Source: Sphingomonas sp. (lineage in GTDB: Bacteria > Pseudomonadota > Alphaproteobacteria > Sphingomonadales > Sphingomonadaceae). From it: a stretch of 64,000 nt of DNA. Below the pieces are notes generated by a model that saw only the letters and a program-made list of their open reading frames with translations, did no database searches and was not told the DNA's origin. The stretch covers positions 875,001 through 939,000 of the forward strand of contig JAHBZH010000001.1 in the NCBI GenBank assembly GCA_019635535.1, in the 5' to 3' direction. Of this stretch, positions 35,085-44,108 are shown piece after piece; within the stretch, counting starts at the first letter, position 1; every line of letters begins with the position of its first letter. The translations under genes were made by a program, and so were the position numbers.

Positions 35085-35489
35085 TTATTCCGGCAGGAAG
35101 CGGCGCACGACGTCGCGGGCGAGCCGCGCCGGGCGCAGGGTCGCGGCATCGAGACAGCACCAGGAGGATTTCACCTCGGCGAGCACCTCGTCGCCGCGCT
35201 GGATCAGGGTGCTGAAGAAGGTGCGCGCTCCGCGCACGCCTTCCGCCATCACCACCGCCGCGATCGCGTCGTCGAGGAAGGCGGGGCGGCGATAGGTGAT
35301 CTCGTGCTTGATCGCGACCCACAGATGCTGTGCGACCGCCTCGGCCGGCGCGACCTTCCGCCAATAGGCGACCACGGCTTCCTGCACCCATTTGAGATAG
35401 ACCGCATTGTTGACGTGGCCCATGAAATCGATGTCGCCGGGCGCGATGGCGAGCGGATGGACATGGGCGGGCGCGGCTGCGGAGGGCAT
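35085..35489 (-). CDS. Hotdog-fold acyl-CoA thioesterase (YbgC/FadM-like)
   Basis: 134 aa. IDFMGHVNNAVYLKWVQEA (about residues 19-37) is the active-site helix signature; the rest forms one hotdog domain ending in VVRRFLPE. It resembles the protein encoded at 8001-8393 in length and motif (HVNNA in both), so the two are probably paralogues. It reads leftward after uppP, with 40 bases between, and could share its transcript. Confidence 0.87.
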   Translation of the reverse strand: MPSAAAPAHVHPLAIAPGDIDFMGHVNNAVYLKWVQEAVVAYWRKVAPAEAVAQHLWVAIKHEITYRRPAFLDDAIAAVVMAEGVRGARTFFSTLIQRGDEVLAEVKSSWCCLDAATLRPARLARDVVRRFLPE

Positions 35490-35529
35490 GCCAGCACCTT
35501 ACACTGACAAACGTGTCAATAATGCGGCG

Positions 35530-36324
35530 TCAGAAAAAGGCGAGCAGCGCCGCGCCCAGCGCCACCCGATAGACCACGAAGACCAGCATCGATGCGTGGC
35601 GCAGGAAGCGCATCAGGAAGGCCATGGTGGCGAAGGCGGCGACGAAGGTCATCGCGCCGGCGATCAGCGCGTCCCGCTGCATCTGAGCGGTGGCGTCGGC
35701 GAGATCGAGCATGGCGAGCGTGCCGGCGCCGGCGACGGCGGGGATGGAAAGCAGGAAGGAGAAGCGCGCCGCCTCGACCCGCTCATAGCCCAGGAAGCGC
35801 GCCGCCGTCATCGTGACGCCGGAGCGGCTGGTGCCCGGGATCAAAGCGAGCGCCTGGGCGAGGCCGACCAGGATCGCGTCCTTGAGGCTCATATCCTCAT
35901 AGCGCTTGTGGCGCGGCCCGATCCGGTCGGCGAGGCCGAGCAGCAGGCCGTAGGCGATGAGGTTGATGCCGACCAAAGTGGTCGAGCGGAACGTGTCGAG
36001 ATAGCCGCCCTGCTTCAGGAAATAACCGAGCAGCACCGCCGGAATGGTGCCGATCACGATCCACCAGAACAGCCGGCGCTGCGCGGGCGCCTGGCCGATG
36101 CCCACCGTCGACAGGCCGCCGCGCGCCAGCCCGATCACCTCGCGGAAGAAGAACAGGATGATGGCGAGCAGGGAACCGACATGGACCGCCACGTCGATCA
36201 GCGGCCCCTGATCCGGCATGTGCGTGAATTGGGGAATGAGGATCAGGTGACCGGAAGACGAGATGGGCAGGAATTCGGTCACGCCCTGGACGATGGCGAT
36301 GATCAGCAATTGCAGGAAGGTCAT
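35530..36324 (-). CDS. uppP: Undecaprenyl-diphosphatase UppP/BacA
   Basis: 264 aa, about eight transmembrane helices. It dephosphorylates undecaprenyl diphosphate to recycle the lipid carrier for peptidoglycan and other polymers, and confers some bacitracin resistance. The two signature segments VQGVTEFLPISSSGHLIL (near the N-terminus) and ALIPGTSRSGVTMTAARFLG (about residue 165) are intact. The 166-base gap upstream separates it from the divergent secreted-protein gene. Confidence 0.97.
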   Translation of the reverse strand: MTFLQLLIIAIVQGVTEFLPISSSGHLILIPQFTHMPDQGPLIDVAVHVGSLLAIILFFFREVIGLARGGLSTVGIGQAPAQRRLFWWIVIGTIPAVLLGYFLKQGGYLDTFRSTTLVGINLIAYGLLLGLADRIGPRHKRYEDMSLKDAILVGLAQALALIPGTSRSGVTMTAARFLGYERVEAARFSFLLSIPAVAGAGTLAMLDLADATAQMQRDALIAGAMTFVAAFATMAFLMRFLRHASMLVFVVYRVALGAALLAFF

Positions 36325-36490
36325 GGGAAGGGCCCGTTTTTCCGGTTCGTCGAAGGTCTTAGCAGCGCCCGGCTCGCTGGCAACCTCCCTGCGCCGTTCA
36401 GGCCAAGGTCATGGAGATTTTGCGACAGATACGCTATATCCGGCGTGCCGCTCGTGTCGGCGCGCCCGTCCGCGTATCGAGGAGAATGTC

Positions 36491-36970
36491 ATGCACAAGC
36501 CGCTGGCCGCTTGCATCGCCGCCCTTCTCGCGGTCTCCCCCGCCGCTGCTCACCCCGCCGACGACGAGGATTCCGCCCGGCTCTTGCCCTCGTCGCGCGA
36601 TGTCGCCGCGATGGCGCCGGCGATCGATCGGATGGTCGGCGTCTTGCTCGATGTCGATGTCGGTCCGATCGTCGATGCCGCCGATCCCTATGCGCGCCAT
36701 CCCGGCTATGGCCTGCCTGGCCGCTCGCTCGGCGCGCTGGGGCGCAGCCGCGATCCCGATTTCGACCGGCGCTGGCGCGGCGCGCTCTACGGCGGCACGG
36801 CGCGGCTCGGCGCGATGATGGATTCGCTCGCCGCGGCCGCGCCCGCTCTGCGTCGCTCGCTGCGCGAGGCCGAAAACGGCATCGCCGCCGCGATCGGAGA
36901 GTATCGCGCCCGCCGCGGCGATCCGCGCGGTCCTTATTACGAGGATGACGACGATCCTTTCGAGGATTGA
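36491..36970 (+). CDS. Hypothetical exported protein
   Basis: 159 aa with a signal peptide (about 1-21, cleaved near AAAHP) and a GAGGAG ribosome-binding site. The mature part is helical and Arg/Asp-rich (DVAAMAPAIDRMVGVLLDVDVGPIVDAADPYAR ... LGAMMDSLAAAAPALRRSLREAENGIAAAIGEYRARRG) and ends in an acidic tail YYEDDDDPFED. Similar periplasmic proteins occur in sphingomonads without assigned role. It lies between uppP (divergent) and a glutathione S-transferase gene. Confidence 0.75.
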   Translation: MHKPLAACIAALLAVSPAAAHPADDEDSARLLPSSRDVAAMAPAIDRMVGVLLDVDVGPIVDAADPYARHPGYGLPGRSLGALGRSRDPDFDRRWRGALYGGTARLGAMMDSLAAAAPALRRSLREAENGIAAAIGEYRARRGDPRGPYYEDDDDPFED

Positions 36971-37031
36971 GCCCCGACCGCAAATGAGCGGTGGACTGGC
37001 GCGCGAGGCCCATTAAAGGTCTGCCGCGATC

Positions 37032-37703
37032 ATGTGGCAGCTCTATCAATTCCCTCTATGTCCCTATTCGCGCAAGGTCCGGCTCCTGCTGGCCGAAAAG
37101 GGCGTCGCGCACGAGCTGGTGCGCGTCTCGCCCTGGGAGCAGGACGACGAATTTTCCGATCTCAACCCGGCCGGCGAGACGCCGGTGCTGGTCGAGGCGG
37201 GCAAGGGCATCGCGCTGATCGATTCCGGCGCGATCTGCGACTATTTCGAGGAAACGGTCGATAAGGCGCCGATGATCCCCGGCACCGCCAAGGATCGCGC
37301 CGAGATCCGCCGCCTGGTCGCCTGGTTCGACGGGCGGATGCACCGCGAGGTGGTCGAACCGCTGATGCGCGAGCGGATGCACAAGCGGCTGATCCATCGC
37401 GCCTCGCCGGACACAAGCGAATTGCGCAAGGCGATGACCGCCTGCAACGCGCATCTGGATTATATCGACTATCTGCTCGATCACCGCCGCTGGCTGGCCG
37501 GCCCGGCCCTGACGCTGGCCGATCTCGCCGCCGCCGCGCAGCTTTCGGTCGCCGATTATCTGGGCGGGGTCGATTGGCGCGGCCACAAGCAGACGGCGGA
37601 CTGGTATGCGGTGATGAAGTCCCGCCCCAGCTTCCGTCCCCTGCTCGCCGAACGGATGGAGGTGATCCAGCCGCCGTCGCACTACGACAAGCCGGATTTC
37701 TGA
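37032..37703 (+). CDS. Glutathione S-transferase family protein
   Basis: 223 aa. The thioredoxin-like N-terminal domain starts WQLYQFPLCPYSRKVRLLLAEKG, with a CPYS site of the glutaredoxin-like type instead of a catalytic Ser/Tyr. NPAGETPVLVE and IDSGAICDYFE form the glutathione-binding edge. The helical C-terminal domain covers about 90-215. Roles in detoxification or protein thiol metabolism are possible. A short inverted repeat (TCTGATC/GATCAGA, 37699-37714) spans its stop codon. Confidence 0.9.
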   Translation: MWQLYQFPLCPYSRKVRLLLAEKGVAHELVRVSPWEQDDEFSDLNPAGETPVLVEAGKGIALIDSGAICDYFEETVDKAPMIPGTAKDRAEIRRLVAWFDGRMHREVVEPLMRERMHKRLIHRASPDTSELRKAMTACNAHLDYIDYLLDHRRWLAGPALTLADLAAAAQLSVADYLGGVDWRGHKQTADWYAVMKSRPSFRPLLAERMEVIQPPSHYDKPDF

Positions 37704-37740
37704 TCTTGATCAGAGACGCGGCACCGCCCACATCGCTCCC

Positions 37741-38313
37741 ATGCTGATCCAGACCGAAACCACGCCCAATCCGGCGACGCTCAAATTCATGCCCGGCCGG
37801 GCCGTGATGGACCATGGCACCCGGGATTTCGCGACGCCGGAGGATGCCGAGGCCTCGCCGCTCGCCGAGGCGATTTTCTCGACCGGCGAGGTGGAAGGCG
37901 TGTTCTTCGGGCGCGATTTCGTGTCGGTGACGGCGGCGCCGGGCGTCGAATGGCGCCAGCTGAAGCCGCAGGTGCTCGAAGTGCTGCTCGATCATTTCGC
38001 CAGCGACGCCCCCCTGTTCCGCGCCGGCAGCGCGGCGGGCATCGCGGTCGCGCCCGAGCCGGAGATCGACGACGATCCCGCCGATGCCGAAGTGGTCGCC
38101 CAGATTCGCGAGCTGATCGACACCCGGGTCCGCCCGGCGGTGGCGAAGGACGGCGGCGACATCGTCTATCGCGGCTTTCGCGAGGGTACGGTCTATCTCG
38201 CGCTGCACGGCGCCTGCTCGGGCTGCCCCTCCTCGACGATGACGCTCAAGAACGGCATCGAAAGCCTGCTCAAACATTATGTGCCCGAGGTGGAGACGGT
38301 CGAGGCCGTCTGA
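37741..38313 (+). CDS. NifU-family Fe-S scaffold/carrier (Nfu type)
   Basis: 190 aa. An Nfu N-terminal domain (about 1-90: IQTETTPNPATLKFMPG) precedes the NifU C-terminal domain, whose GACSGCPSS motif supplies the cluster-bridging Cys159 and Cys162. It delivers [4Fe-4S] clusters to apo-proteins such as lipoyl synthase or aconitase. It lies 37 bases after the GST gene, and the tsaB-rimI pair follows. Nearby [4Fe-4S] enzymes that might use it include MiaB and BioB. Confidence 0.94.
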   Translation: MLIQTETTPNPATLKFMPGRAVMDHGTRDFATPEDAEASPLAEAIFSTGEVEGVFFGRDFVSVTAAPGVEWRQLKPQVLEVLLDHFASDAPLFRAGSAAGIAVAPEPEIDDDPADAEVVAQIRELIDTRVRPAVAKDGGDIVYRGFREGTVYLALHGACSGCPSSTMTLKNGIESLLKHYVPEVETVEAV

Positions 38314-38398
38314 CCCTTCCGCCTTCAAGCCGGCGCAAACTCCCTCTGGACTTGCGCGCGCGCGCGGGTGACGAAGGGGCGATGGGGCGTATGCGTAA

Positions 38399-39025
38399 AT
38401 GTTGCTGGTGATCGACAGCGCGACGGCGGCCTGCTCGGCGGCTTTGCTCGGCGACGACGGCGGCCTGATCGGCGAAAGGCACGAATTGGTCGGGCGCGGC
38501 CATGCCGAGCGGCTGATGCCGATGATCGCCGATCTGCTGGATGGCCGCCGGCCGGACGCGATCCTGGTCGATTGCGGGCCGGGCAGCTTCACCGGCGTGC
38601 GCGTCGGACTCGCCGCCGCCCACGGCCTCGCCATCGGCTGGGGCGTGCCGATGAGCGGCTACAGCGCGATGGCGCTGCTCGCCGCCGCGTCCGGCGCGGT
38701 CCCCGTGGCGGTGGCGCTTCAAGGGGGACATGGCGAGCTTTTCGTGCAAAGCTATGGCGGTGATCCGATCGCGCCTTTGGATGAACTCCGCTCTCTCGCG
38801 CCGGAAGCCGCCGCGTCGGCGATCGATGCCGATCCCGTCGTCGGCTCCGGTGCCGAGGCGCTGGTCGCGGCGCGGGGCCGGGGCGAATGGCGCGATGCCT
38901 TGCCCCGTGCCGCCGACGCCGCCTTGCTGCCGGCGCATCTGCGCGACCTCCCGCCGCGTCCGATCTACGGCCGCGCGCCCGATGCGAAGCCCGTCCAGTG
39001 CGGCGTCGAAGGGACGATGAGATGA
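38399..39025 (+). CDS. tsaB: tRNA threonylcarbamoyladenosine biosynthesis protein TsaB
   Basis: 208 aa, slightly short for the family. The ASKHA-fold N-terminus LLVIDSATAACSAALL and the CGPGSFTGVRVGLAAAHGLA segment are diagnostic. TsaB partners TsaD and TsaE in making the t6A37 modification of ANN-decoding tRNAs. The stop overlaps the rimI start by ATGA, the standard alphaproteobacterial pairing. Confidence 0.95.
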   Translation: MLLVIDSATAACSAALLGDDGGLIGERHELVGRGHAERLMPMIADLLDGRRPDAILVDCGPGSFTGVRVGLAAAHGLAIGWGVPMSGYSAMALLAAASGAVPVAVALQGGHGELFVQSYGGDPIAPLDELRSLAPEAAASAIDADPVVGSGAEALVAARGRGEWRDALPRAADAALLPAHLRDLPPRPIYGRAPDAKPVQCGVEGTMR

Positions 39026-39516
39026 GCATGGCCGCCATCCGGTTCAGCGAAGGCGGCCTCGCCGATCTGCCGGCGGTGATGACGGTAATGGACGACAGTT
39101 TCGAGCCGCGTTTCGGCGAGGCCTGGACAGCGTCGCAATGCGCCGGGTTGATGTCGATGCCCGGAGTCTGGCTGACGCTGGCCGGCGGCGAGGACGGCAT
39201 GGTCGGTTTCGCGCTCGCCCGGATCGCCGCGGATGAAGCCGAATTGCTGCTGCTGGCCGTGTGCCGGGCGGCGCAACGCCGGAGCGTGGGCCGCACTTTG
39301 CTCGCCCGGTTCGAAGCGGCCGCGCGCGCGCGGGGCGCCGCGCGCGTTCATCTTGAGGTGCGCGACGGCAATTCCGCCGTGATCTTGTATCGGAACGCCG
39401 GCTTCGAATTGGTCGGCCGCCGGCCGAATTACTATGAAGGGCCGGACGGGCAAAATTTCGATGCGCTCACCTTCGCCAAGTCGATCGGCGACACTGCGGG
39501 CATTTCTGCATTTTAA
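39022..39516 (+). CDS. rimI: GNAT acetyltransferase, RimI-type
   Basis: 164 aa. It contains a GNAT fold with the acetyl-CoA loop QRRSVGRTLLARFEAAA and the RimI-like C-terminus LEVRDGNSAVILYRNAGFELVGRRPNYY. RimI acetylates the N-terminus of ribosomal protein S18 and other proteins. The Q/RxxGxG/A loop reads QRRSVG, so it is slightly degenerate. It is coupled to tsaB through an ATGA overlap. Confidence 0.9.
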   Translation: MSMAAIRFSEGGLADLPAVMTVMDDSFEPRFGEAWTASQCAGLMSMPGVWLTLAGGEDGMVGFALARIAADEAELLLLAVCRAAQRRSVGRTLLARFEAAARARGAARVHLEVRDGNSAVILYRNAGFELVGRRPNYYEGPDGQNFDALTFAKSIGDTAGISAF

Positions 39517-39521
39517 CAACA

Positions 39522-39602
39522 TTGTCACTTGTCACCATGACGTCAAAGGACTTATTCCTGACAAGTCTGTCACGGCCAATGACAGACCCCTCTGGCTATA
39601 GG
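39522..39602 (+). promoter_or_regulatory. mucR promoter region with clustered TGTCA/TGACA boxes
   Basis: In about 65 bases there are TTGTCAC, CTTGTCA (39528-39534) facing TGACAAG (39559-39565), and CTGTCA (39567-39572) facing TGACAG (39580-39585). A -10-like TATAGG lies at 39597-39602, before the mucR ATG at 39620. The arrangement suggests an operator, possibly for autoregulation. Confidence 0.5.
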
Positions 39603-39619
39603 AAAGTTGGTGCCTCATC

Positions 39620-40042
39620 ATGGAAAATCAGGACAATTTCGGGGAGACGTTGATCACCCTCACCGCCGATATCGTGTCGGCGCATGTCAGCAACAACAGC
39701 GTGGCGGTCTCCGACCTTCCGTTGCTGATCAATAACGTCCATGGCGCGCTCAGCACGCTGGGCAGCGGCAAGGACGAGCCGGCACCGCGGCCAGAGCCGA
39801 AGGTCTCGATCCGCGCGTCGATCAAGCCCGACTACATCGTCTGTCTCGAGGACGGCAAGAAGCTGAAGATGCTGAAGCGGCATCTGATGACGCACTACAA
39901 CATGACTCCGGAAGATTATCGGCAGAAATGGGGTCTTGCCGCCGACTATCCGATGGTCGCGCCGAATTATGCTGAGCAGCGCCGGACGCTGGCCAAGAAG
40001 ATCGGTCTGGGCACCAAGCGCAAGCGCGCGCCGCGCAAATAG
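39620..40042 (+). CDS. MucR/Ros-family zinc-finger transcriptional regulator
   Basis: 140 aa. The family core is intact: SIKPDYIVCLEDGKKLKMLKRHLMTHYNMTPEDYRQKWGL, with a cysteine and the two histidines of the Ros-type zinc site; the second cysteine position appears as Asp (CLED), as in other MucR variants. It is a pleiotropic, often autorepressing regulator of exopolysaccharide, motility and cell cycle in alphaproteobacteria. Upstream boxes at 39522-39585 are candidate sites. A long hairpin follows the stop. Confidence 0.93.
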   Translation: MENQDNFGETLITLTADIVSAHVSNNSVAVSDLPLLINNVHGALSTLGSGKDEPAPRPEPKVSIRASIKPDYIVCLEDGKKLKMLKRHLMTHYNMTPEDYRQKWGLAADYPMVAPNYAEQRRTLAKKIGLGTKRKRAPRK

Positions 40043-40060
40043 ACTGGTTTTCCGTTCAGC

Positions 40061-40096
40061 AAATGCGCCGCTTCGCTTGCGAGGCGGCGCATTTCC
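40061..40096 (+). terminator. Hairpin terminator after mucR
   Basis: AAATGCGCCGC (40061-40071) pairs with GCGGCGCATTT (40084-40094), and the inner TTCGC/GCGAG extends the stem. Only a short T run follows on either side (ATTT/AAAT), so it could act in both directions. Confidence 0.6.
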
Positions 40097-40150
40097 ATAT
40101 GTCGCGCGCGGGCTTTGCGTGCCGCGTCATTCTGCTCTAGAATCGGTGTC

Positions 40151-40573
40151 ATGACCCGAAATATCGACGTAGAGACGCTGTGCGCCGAAAAGGGCCTGCG
40201 CCTGACCGAGCAACGCAAGGTGATCGCCAAGGTCCTGTCCGAGGCCGAGGACCATCCCGACGTGGAGGCGCTGCACGCGCGTTCCGCCGCGATCGATCCC
40301 GGCATCTCGATCGCCACCGTCTACCGCACGGTGCGCCTGTTCGAGGAGGCGGGCATCCTGGAGCGCCACGATTTCGGCGACGGCCGCGCCCGCTACGAGG
40401 CCGCCGCCGAGACCCATCACGACCATCTGATCGATGTCGAGACCGGCAATGTCGTCGAGTTCGTCGACGAGGAGCTGGAGGAATTGCAACGGCGCATCGC
40501 CGCCAGGCTCGGCTTCCGGCTGGTCGATCACCGCATGGAGCTCTACGGCGTCGCCCTCTCCCGCGACAACTAA
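40151..40573 (+). CDS. fur: Fur-family metalloregulator
   Basis: 140 aa. The winged-helix domain (about 1-80) contains GLRLTEQRKVIAKVL and SIATVYRTVRLFEEAGI. The C-terminal dimerisation/metal domain contains ETHHDHLIDVETGNVVEFVDEELEELQ. In alphaproteobacteria such proteins may sense iron or manganese (Mur), so the metal is not certain. The CxxC zinc ligands of E. coli Fur are absent. The start at 40151 is preferred over one 12 codons earlier. plsC follows at once. Confidence 0.9.
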   Translation: MTRNIDVETLCAEKGLRLTEQRKVIAKVLSEAEDHPDVEALHARSAAIDPGISIATVYRTVRLFEEAGILERHDFGDGRARYEAAAETHHDHLIDVETGNVVEFVDEELEELQRRIAARLGFRLVDHRMELYGVALSRDN

Positions 40574-40577
40574 GCCG

Positions 40578-41315
40578 CTGCGCATCGCATGGCGCACGGC
40601 CGGCATCGCCGCCGGCCTGCTCGCCTGCGTGCCCGCCCATTATCTCGCGCGGCTCGCCACCGGCGGCTCGGGCTGGCCGCGCCGCTTCCTCGGCCATGCC
40701 GGTCGCCGCGCCGGGCTGCGCGTCCGGATCGAGGGCAGGCCGCTCGGCAGTAACGTCCTGTTCGTCGCCAATCACGAAAGCTGGCTCGACATCCTCGCGC
40801 TGGGTGGCGCGACCGAATTGTCCTTCGTCGCGATGGAGGAGCTGTCGCGCTGGCCGGTGGTGGGCTGGCTCGCCGGACTGAACCGTACCATCTATGTCGC
40901 CCGCGCCGAACGCGGCGCGGTGAAGGGGCAGGCCGACGCGGTGCGCGCAGGCCTGGCCGAGGGGCTGGCGGTGGCGCTGTTTCCGGAAGGCACGACCGAG
41001 GGCGGGCGCGGCGTGCTGCCTTTCCGCCCTAGCCTGCTCGCCTCGCTCTATCCGCCGTTGCCGGGAGTCAAGGTGCAGCCCGTGGCGATCGACTATCATC
41101 TTCACGAAGCGGAGATCGCCTGGATCGGCGACGAGCCCGCCGGAGCCAATGCGAAGCGGATGCTGTCGCGCAAAGAGCCGATCCCGGTCACCCTGCGCTT
41201 TCTCGATCCGATCGATCCGGCCGAGGCGGGGGACCGCAAGGCGCTGGCGGCGCAAGCCCATGCGGCGGTGGTCGCGGCGCTCGGCGCTTCCGTGGCCGCG
41301 CCCGATCCCTTATAG
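40578..41315 (+). CDS. plsC: 1-acyl-sn-glycerol-3-phosphate acyltransferase
   Basis: About 245 aa. NHESWLD (HxxxxD) and FPEGTTEGG (FPEGT) are the acyltransferase motifs I and III. A hydrophobic N-terminal anchor ([24 protein letters not shown]) typical of the family is encoded right after the fur stop. No ATG, GTG or TTG is in frame between that stop and the anchor; the start is therefore set provisionally at the CTG at 40578. The next usable GTG (40629) would delete the anchor. The enzyme makes phosphatidic acid at the inner membrane. miaB starts 9 bases after the stop. Confidence 0.85.
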   Translation: MRIAWRTAGIAAGLLACVPAHYLARLATGGSGWPRRFLGHAGRRAGLRVRIEGRPLGSNVLFVANHESWLDILALGGATELSFVAMEELSRWPVVGWLAGLNRTIYVARAERGAVKGQADAVRAGLAEGLAVALFPEGTTEGGRGVLPFRPSLLASLYPPLPGVKVQPVAIDYHLHEAEIAWIGDEPAGANAKRMLSRKEPIPVTLRFLDPIDPAEAGDRKALAAQAHAAVVAALGASVAAPDPL

Positions 41316-41323
41316 GCCCGGCG

Positions 41324-42640
41324 ATGACCAAGCCCGAATCCCGCACCTTCGCGGTCAAGTCCTACGGCTGCCAGATGAACGTCTATGACGGGGAGCGGAT
41401 GGCCGAAGCGCTTGCCGCCGATGGCTATGCTCCGGTGCCGGAGGGCGCGGACGCCGATCTGGTCGTGCTCAACACCTGCCATATCCGCGAGAAAGCGACC
41501 GAGAAGGTCTATTCCGAGATCGGCCGGCTCAGGCGCCGCGAGAGCGGAGCGCCGATGATCGCCGTCGCCGGCTGCGTCGCGCAGGCGGAGGGCGCGGAGA
41601 TCGCGCGCCGCGCGAAAGTGGACGTGGTGGTCGGCCCGCAGGCCTATCACAACCTGCCCGCTCTGGTCGCGAAGGCGGCGCGGGGCGAGGGACTGGCGCT
41701 CGACACGGACATGCCGGCCGCCTCCAAGTTCGGCGCGCTGCCCGCCCGGCGCAAGGTCGCGCCGTCGGCCTTCCTCACCGTGCAGGAAGGCTGCGACAAG
41801 TTCTGCACCTATTGCGTCGTGCCCTATACGCGCGGCGCGGAGGTCAGCCGGCCCTTCGCCGCGATCCTCGACGAAGCGAAGGCGCTGGCCGATGCCGGCG
41901 CGCGCGAGCTCACCTTGCTGGGGCAGAACGTCAATGCCTGGGCGGACGGCGGCAACGGCCTGCACGACCTGATCGAGGCGATCGCGGCGATCCCGCAGGT
42001 AGCGCGCATCCGCTACACGACCAGTCATCCGGGCGACATGACCGACGGCCTGATCGCCGCGCATCGCGATGTCGAGAAGCTGATGCCGTTCCTCCATCTG
42101 CCGGTGCAGGCGGGGAGCGACCGGGTGCTGAAGGCGATGAACCGCAGCCACACGACGGCATCCTATCTGGAGATCCTCGATCGCGTCCGCGCCGCGCGCC
42201 CGGACATCGCGCTGTCCGGCGACTTCATCGTCGGCTTCCCCGGCGAGACCGACGCCGAGTTCGCGGAGACGCTGAAGCTGGTCGAGGAGGTGCGCTACGC
42301 CCAGGCCTATTCCTTCAAATATTCGCCTCGACCGGGCACCCCGGCCGCGGATATGGATGGCCAGGTGGCACATGAGGTCATGGATGAGCGGCTGCAGCGG
42401 CTCCAGGCACTTCTGAACGCGCACCAGCTCGCCTTCAATCAGGCCAGCGTGGGCAAACGCACACAGGTGCTGCTCGAGCGCCCCGGCCGCCGCCCCGGCC
42501 AGCGCGTCGGCAAGACGCCGTGGCTGCAATCGGTCCATCTCGAAACCGCCGCGAAGATCGGCGACATCGTTGAAGTCGAATTGCGCTCCGCCGGCCCCAA
42601 CAGCCTGGCCGGCGCCGAGCTTGTGAAAGAAGCGGCCTGA
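41324..42640 (+). CDS. miaB: tRNA-2-methylthio-N6-dimethylallyladenosine synthase MiaB
   Basis: 438 aa. The N-terminal UPF0004 domain has the auxiliary-cluster cysteines in YGCQMN, NTCHIRE and VAGCVAQ. The radical-SAM domain has Cys157, Cys161 and Cys164 (CDKFCTYC), and a TRAM domain closes the protein. It attaches a methylthio group to i6A37 of tRNAs reading UNN codons. The final TGA overlaps the phoH ATG by one base, starting the miaB-phoH-ybeY-corC block. Confidence 0.97.
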   Translation: MTKPESRTFAVKSYGCQMNVYDGERMAEALAADGYAPVPEGADADLVVLNTCHIREKATEKVYSEIGRLRRRESGAPMIAVAGCVAQAEGAEIARRAKVDVVVGPQAYHNLPALVAKAARGEGLALDTDMPAASKFGALPARRKVAPSAFLTVQEGCDKFCTYCVVPYTRGAEVSRPFAAILDEAKALADAGARELTLLGQNVNAWADGGNGLHDLIEAIAAIPQVARIRYTTSHPGDMTDGLIAAHRDVEKLMPFLHLPVQAGSDRVLKAMNRSHTTASYLEILDRVRAARPDIALSGDFIVGFPGETDAEFAETLKLVEEVRYAQAYSFKYSPRPGTPAADMDGQVAHEVMDERLQRLQALLNAHQLAFNQASVGKRTQVLLERPGRRPGQRVGKTPWLQSVHLETAAKIGDIVEVELRSAGPNSLAGAELVKEAA

Positions 42641-43635
42641 TGGCGCAGAACAAGAAAACCGAAACCTCTGCCGGCCCCCGCGCCCGGGTCGAGATCGAGT
42701 TCGAGCAGGCGCATCTGCTCGGCCCCCTGTTCGGCGAGTTCGACCGCAACCTGGTGGCGATCGAGGACCGGCTCGGCGTCTATATCGCCGCGCGCGGGAC
42801 CAAGGTGCAGATCGAGGGCGAGCCCGAGGCGGCGGCCCGCGCGCGCGAGGTGCTGCTCGGTCTCTACAACCGGCTCGACGAGGGCCAGGACATCGACGCC
42901 GAATTGGTCAACGCGATCATCGCCATGTCGGGCCAGCCGACGCTGGAGGGGATCGTCGCGCCGGACGTGGCCGATCCGCCCAAGGTGATGATCCGCACCC
43001 GCAAGAAGACGATCGTCCCGCGCTCCAAGACGCAGGCCGTCTATATGGAGGCGCTGGCCCGCGACGAGATGATCTTCGCATTGGGCCCGGCGGGCACCGG
43101 CAAGACCTATCTCGCCGTCGCGCAGGCGGTGCAGCAGCTCATCGGCGGCTCGGTGGATCGCCTGATCCTGTCGCGTCCGGCCGTCGAAGCCGGCGAGCGG
43201 CTCGGCTTCCTGCCCGGCGACATGAAGGAGAAGGTCGATCCCTATCTCCGCCCGCTCTACGACGCGCTCTATGACATGCTGCCGACCGAGCAGGTCGAGC
43301 GGCGCATCGCGTCCGGCGAGATCGAGATCGCGCCGATCGCCTTCATGCGCGGCCGCACGCTCTCCGACGCCTTCATCATCCTCGACGAGGCGCAGAACAC
43401 CACGCCGCAGCAGATGAAGATGTTCCTCACCCGTTTCGGCATGCGCAGCCGCATGGTGATCTGCGGCGATCCGCAGCAGGTGGATCTGCCCGATGTCGGC
43501 AAGTCCGGCCTCGCCGACGCGGTCGCCAAGCTGGAGGGGATCGACAAGATCGCCACGATCCGCTTCGGCCCCGGCGACGTGGTCCGCCACCCGCTGGTCG
43601 GCAAGATCGTCGAGGCTTATGAGGGCAAGGCATGA
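42640..43635 (+). CDS. phoH: PhoH-family ATPase
   Basis: 331 aa. The Walker A motif GPAGTGKTYLAV places Lys155; Walker B is AFIILDEAQNTT. An N-terminal KH-like nucleic-acid-binding part (about 15-85) precedes the ATPase. PhoH proteins are linked to RNA metabolism and usually neighbour ybeY, as here, where the two genes overlap (ATGA). The function remains incompletely defined. Confidence 0.95.
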   Translation: MAQNKKTETSAGPRARVEIEFEQAHLLGPLFGEFDRNLVAIEDRLGVYIAARGTKVQIEGEPEAAARAREVLLGLYNRLDEGQDIDAELVNAIIAMSGQPTLEGIVAPDVADPPKVMIRTRKKTIVPRSKTQAVYMEALARDEMIFALGPAGTGKTYLAVAQAVQQLIGGSVDRLILSRPAVEAGERLGFLPGDMKEKVDPYLRPLYDALYDMLPTEQVERRIASGEIEIAPIAFMRGRTLSDAFIILDEAQNTTPQQMKMFLTRFGMRSRMVICGDPQQVDLPDVGKSGLADAVAKLEGIDKIATIRFGPGDVVRHPLVGKIVEAYEGKA

Positions 43636-44108
43636 CGATCCTCGTCGAAGCCGACATGTCCGAGGACTGGGACTCTAGCACCGACTGGCCGGCGCTCGCC
43701 GGCCGGTCCGTCCATGCCGCGATCCTCTCCAGCCGCCACGCCGCGCTCGCCGACAGCGAGGCGGAGGTTTCGGTCAAGTTCACCTCCAATGCCGAAGTCC
43801 ATGCCCTGAACGCCGAATGGCGCGGCAAGGACAAGCCGACCAACGTCCTCTCCTTCCCGATGGCGGAGGAGGACGAACTCGCTCAGGCGCCCCTGCTCGG
43901 CGATATCGTGCTGGCGCATGGCGTCTGCGCGGCGGAGGCCGCCGACAAGGCGATCCCGGTCGCCGATCATGCCGCGCATCTGATGGTGCACGGCATGCTC
44001 CATCTGCTAGGTTACGATCACGAAACGAGCGATGCGGACGCCGAGGAGATGGAGGCGGCCGAGCGGCGCGCGCTCGCCTCGATCGGCATCGCCGACCCCT
44101 ATTCATGA
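43632..44108 (+). CDS. ybeY: Endoribonuclease YbeY
   Basis: 158 aa. His120, His124 and His130 in HGMLHLLGYDH bind the catalytic zinc. NAEWRGKDKPTNVLSFP is the other conserved segment. YbeY takes part in 16S rRNA 3' maturation and ribosome quality control. It overlaps phoH by four bases; its own stop overlaps a start codon of an 11-codon ORF that leads to corC. Confidence 0.96.
   Translation: MTILVEADMSEDWDSSTDWPALAGRSVHAAILSSRHAALADSEAEVSVKFTSNAEVHALNAEWRGKDKPTNVLSFPMAEEDELAQAPLLGDIVLAHGVCAAEAADKAIPVADHAAHLMVHGMLHLLGYDHETSDADAEEMEAAERRALASIGIADPYS

Noticed and set aside
39522..39602. Possible Fur box ahead of mucR
   Set aside because: The boxes are TGTCA-type, not the GATAATGATAATC-like Fur consensus, and lie before mucR, not fur.
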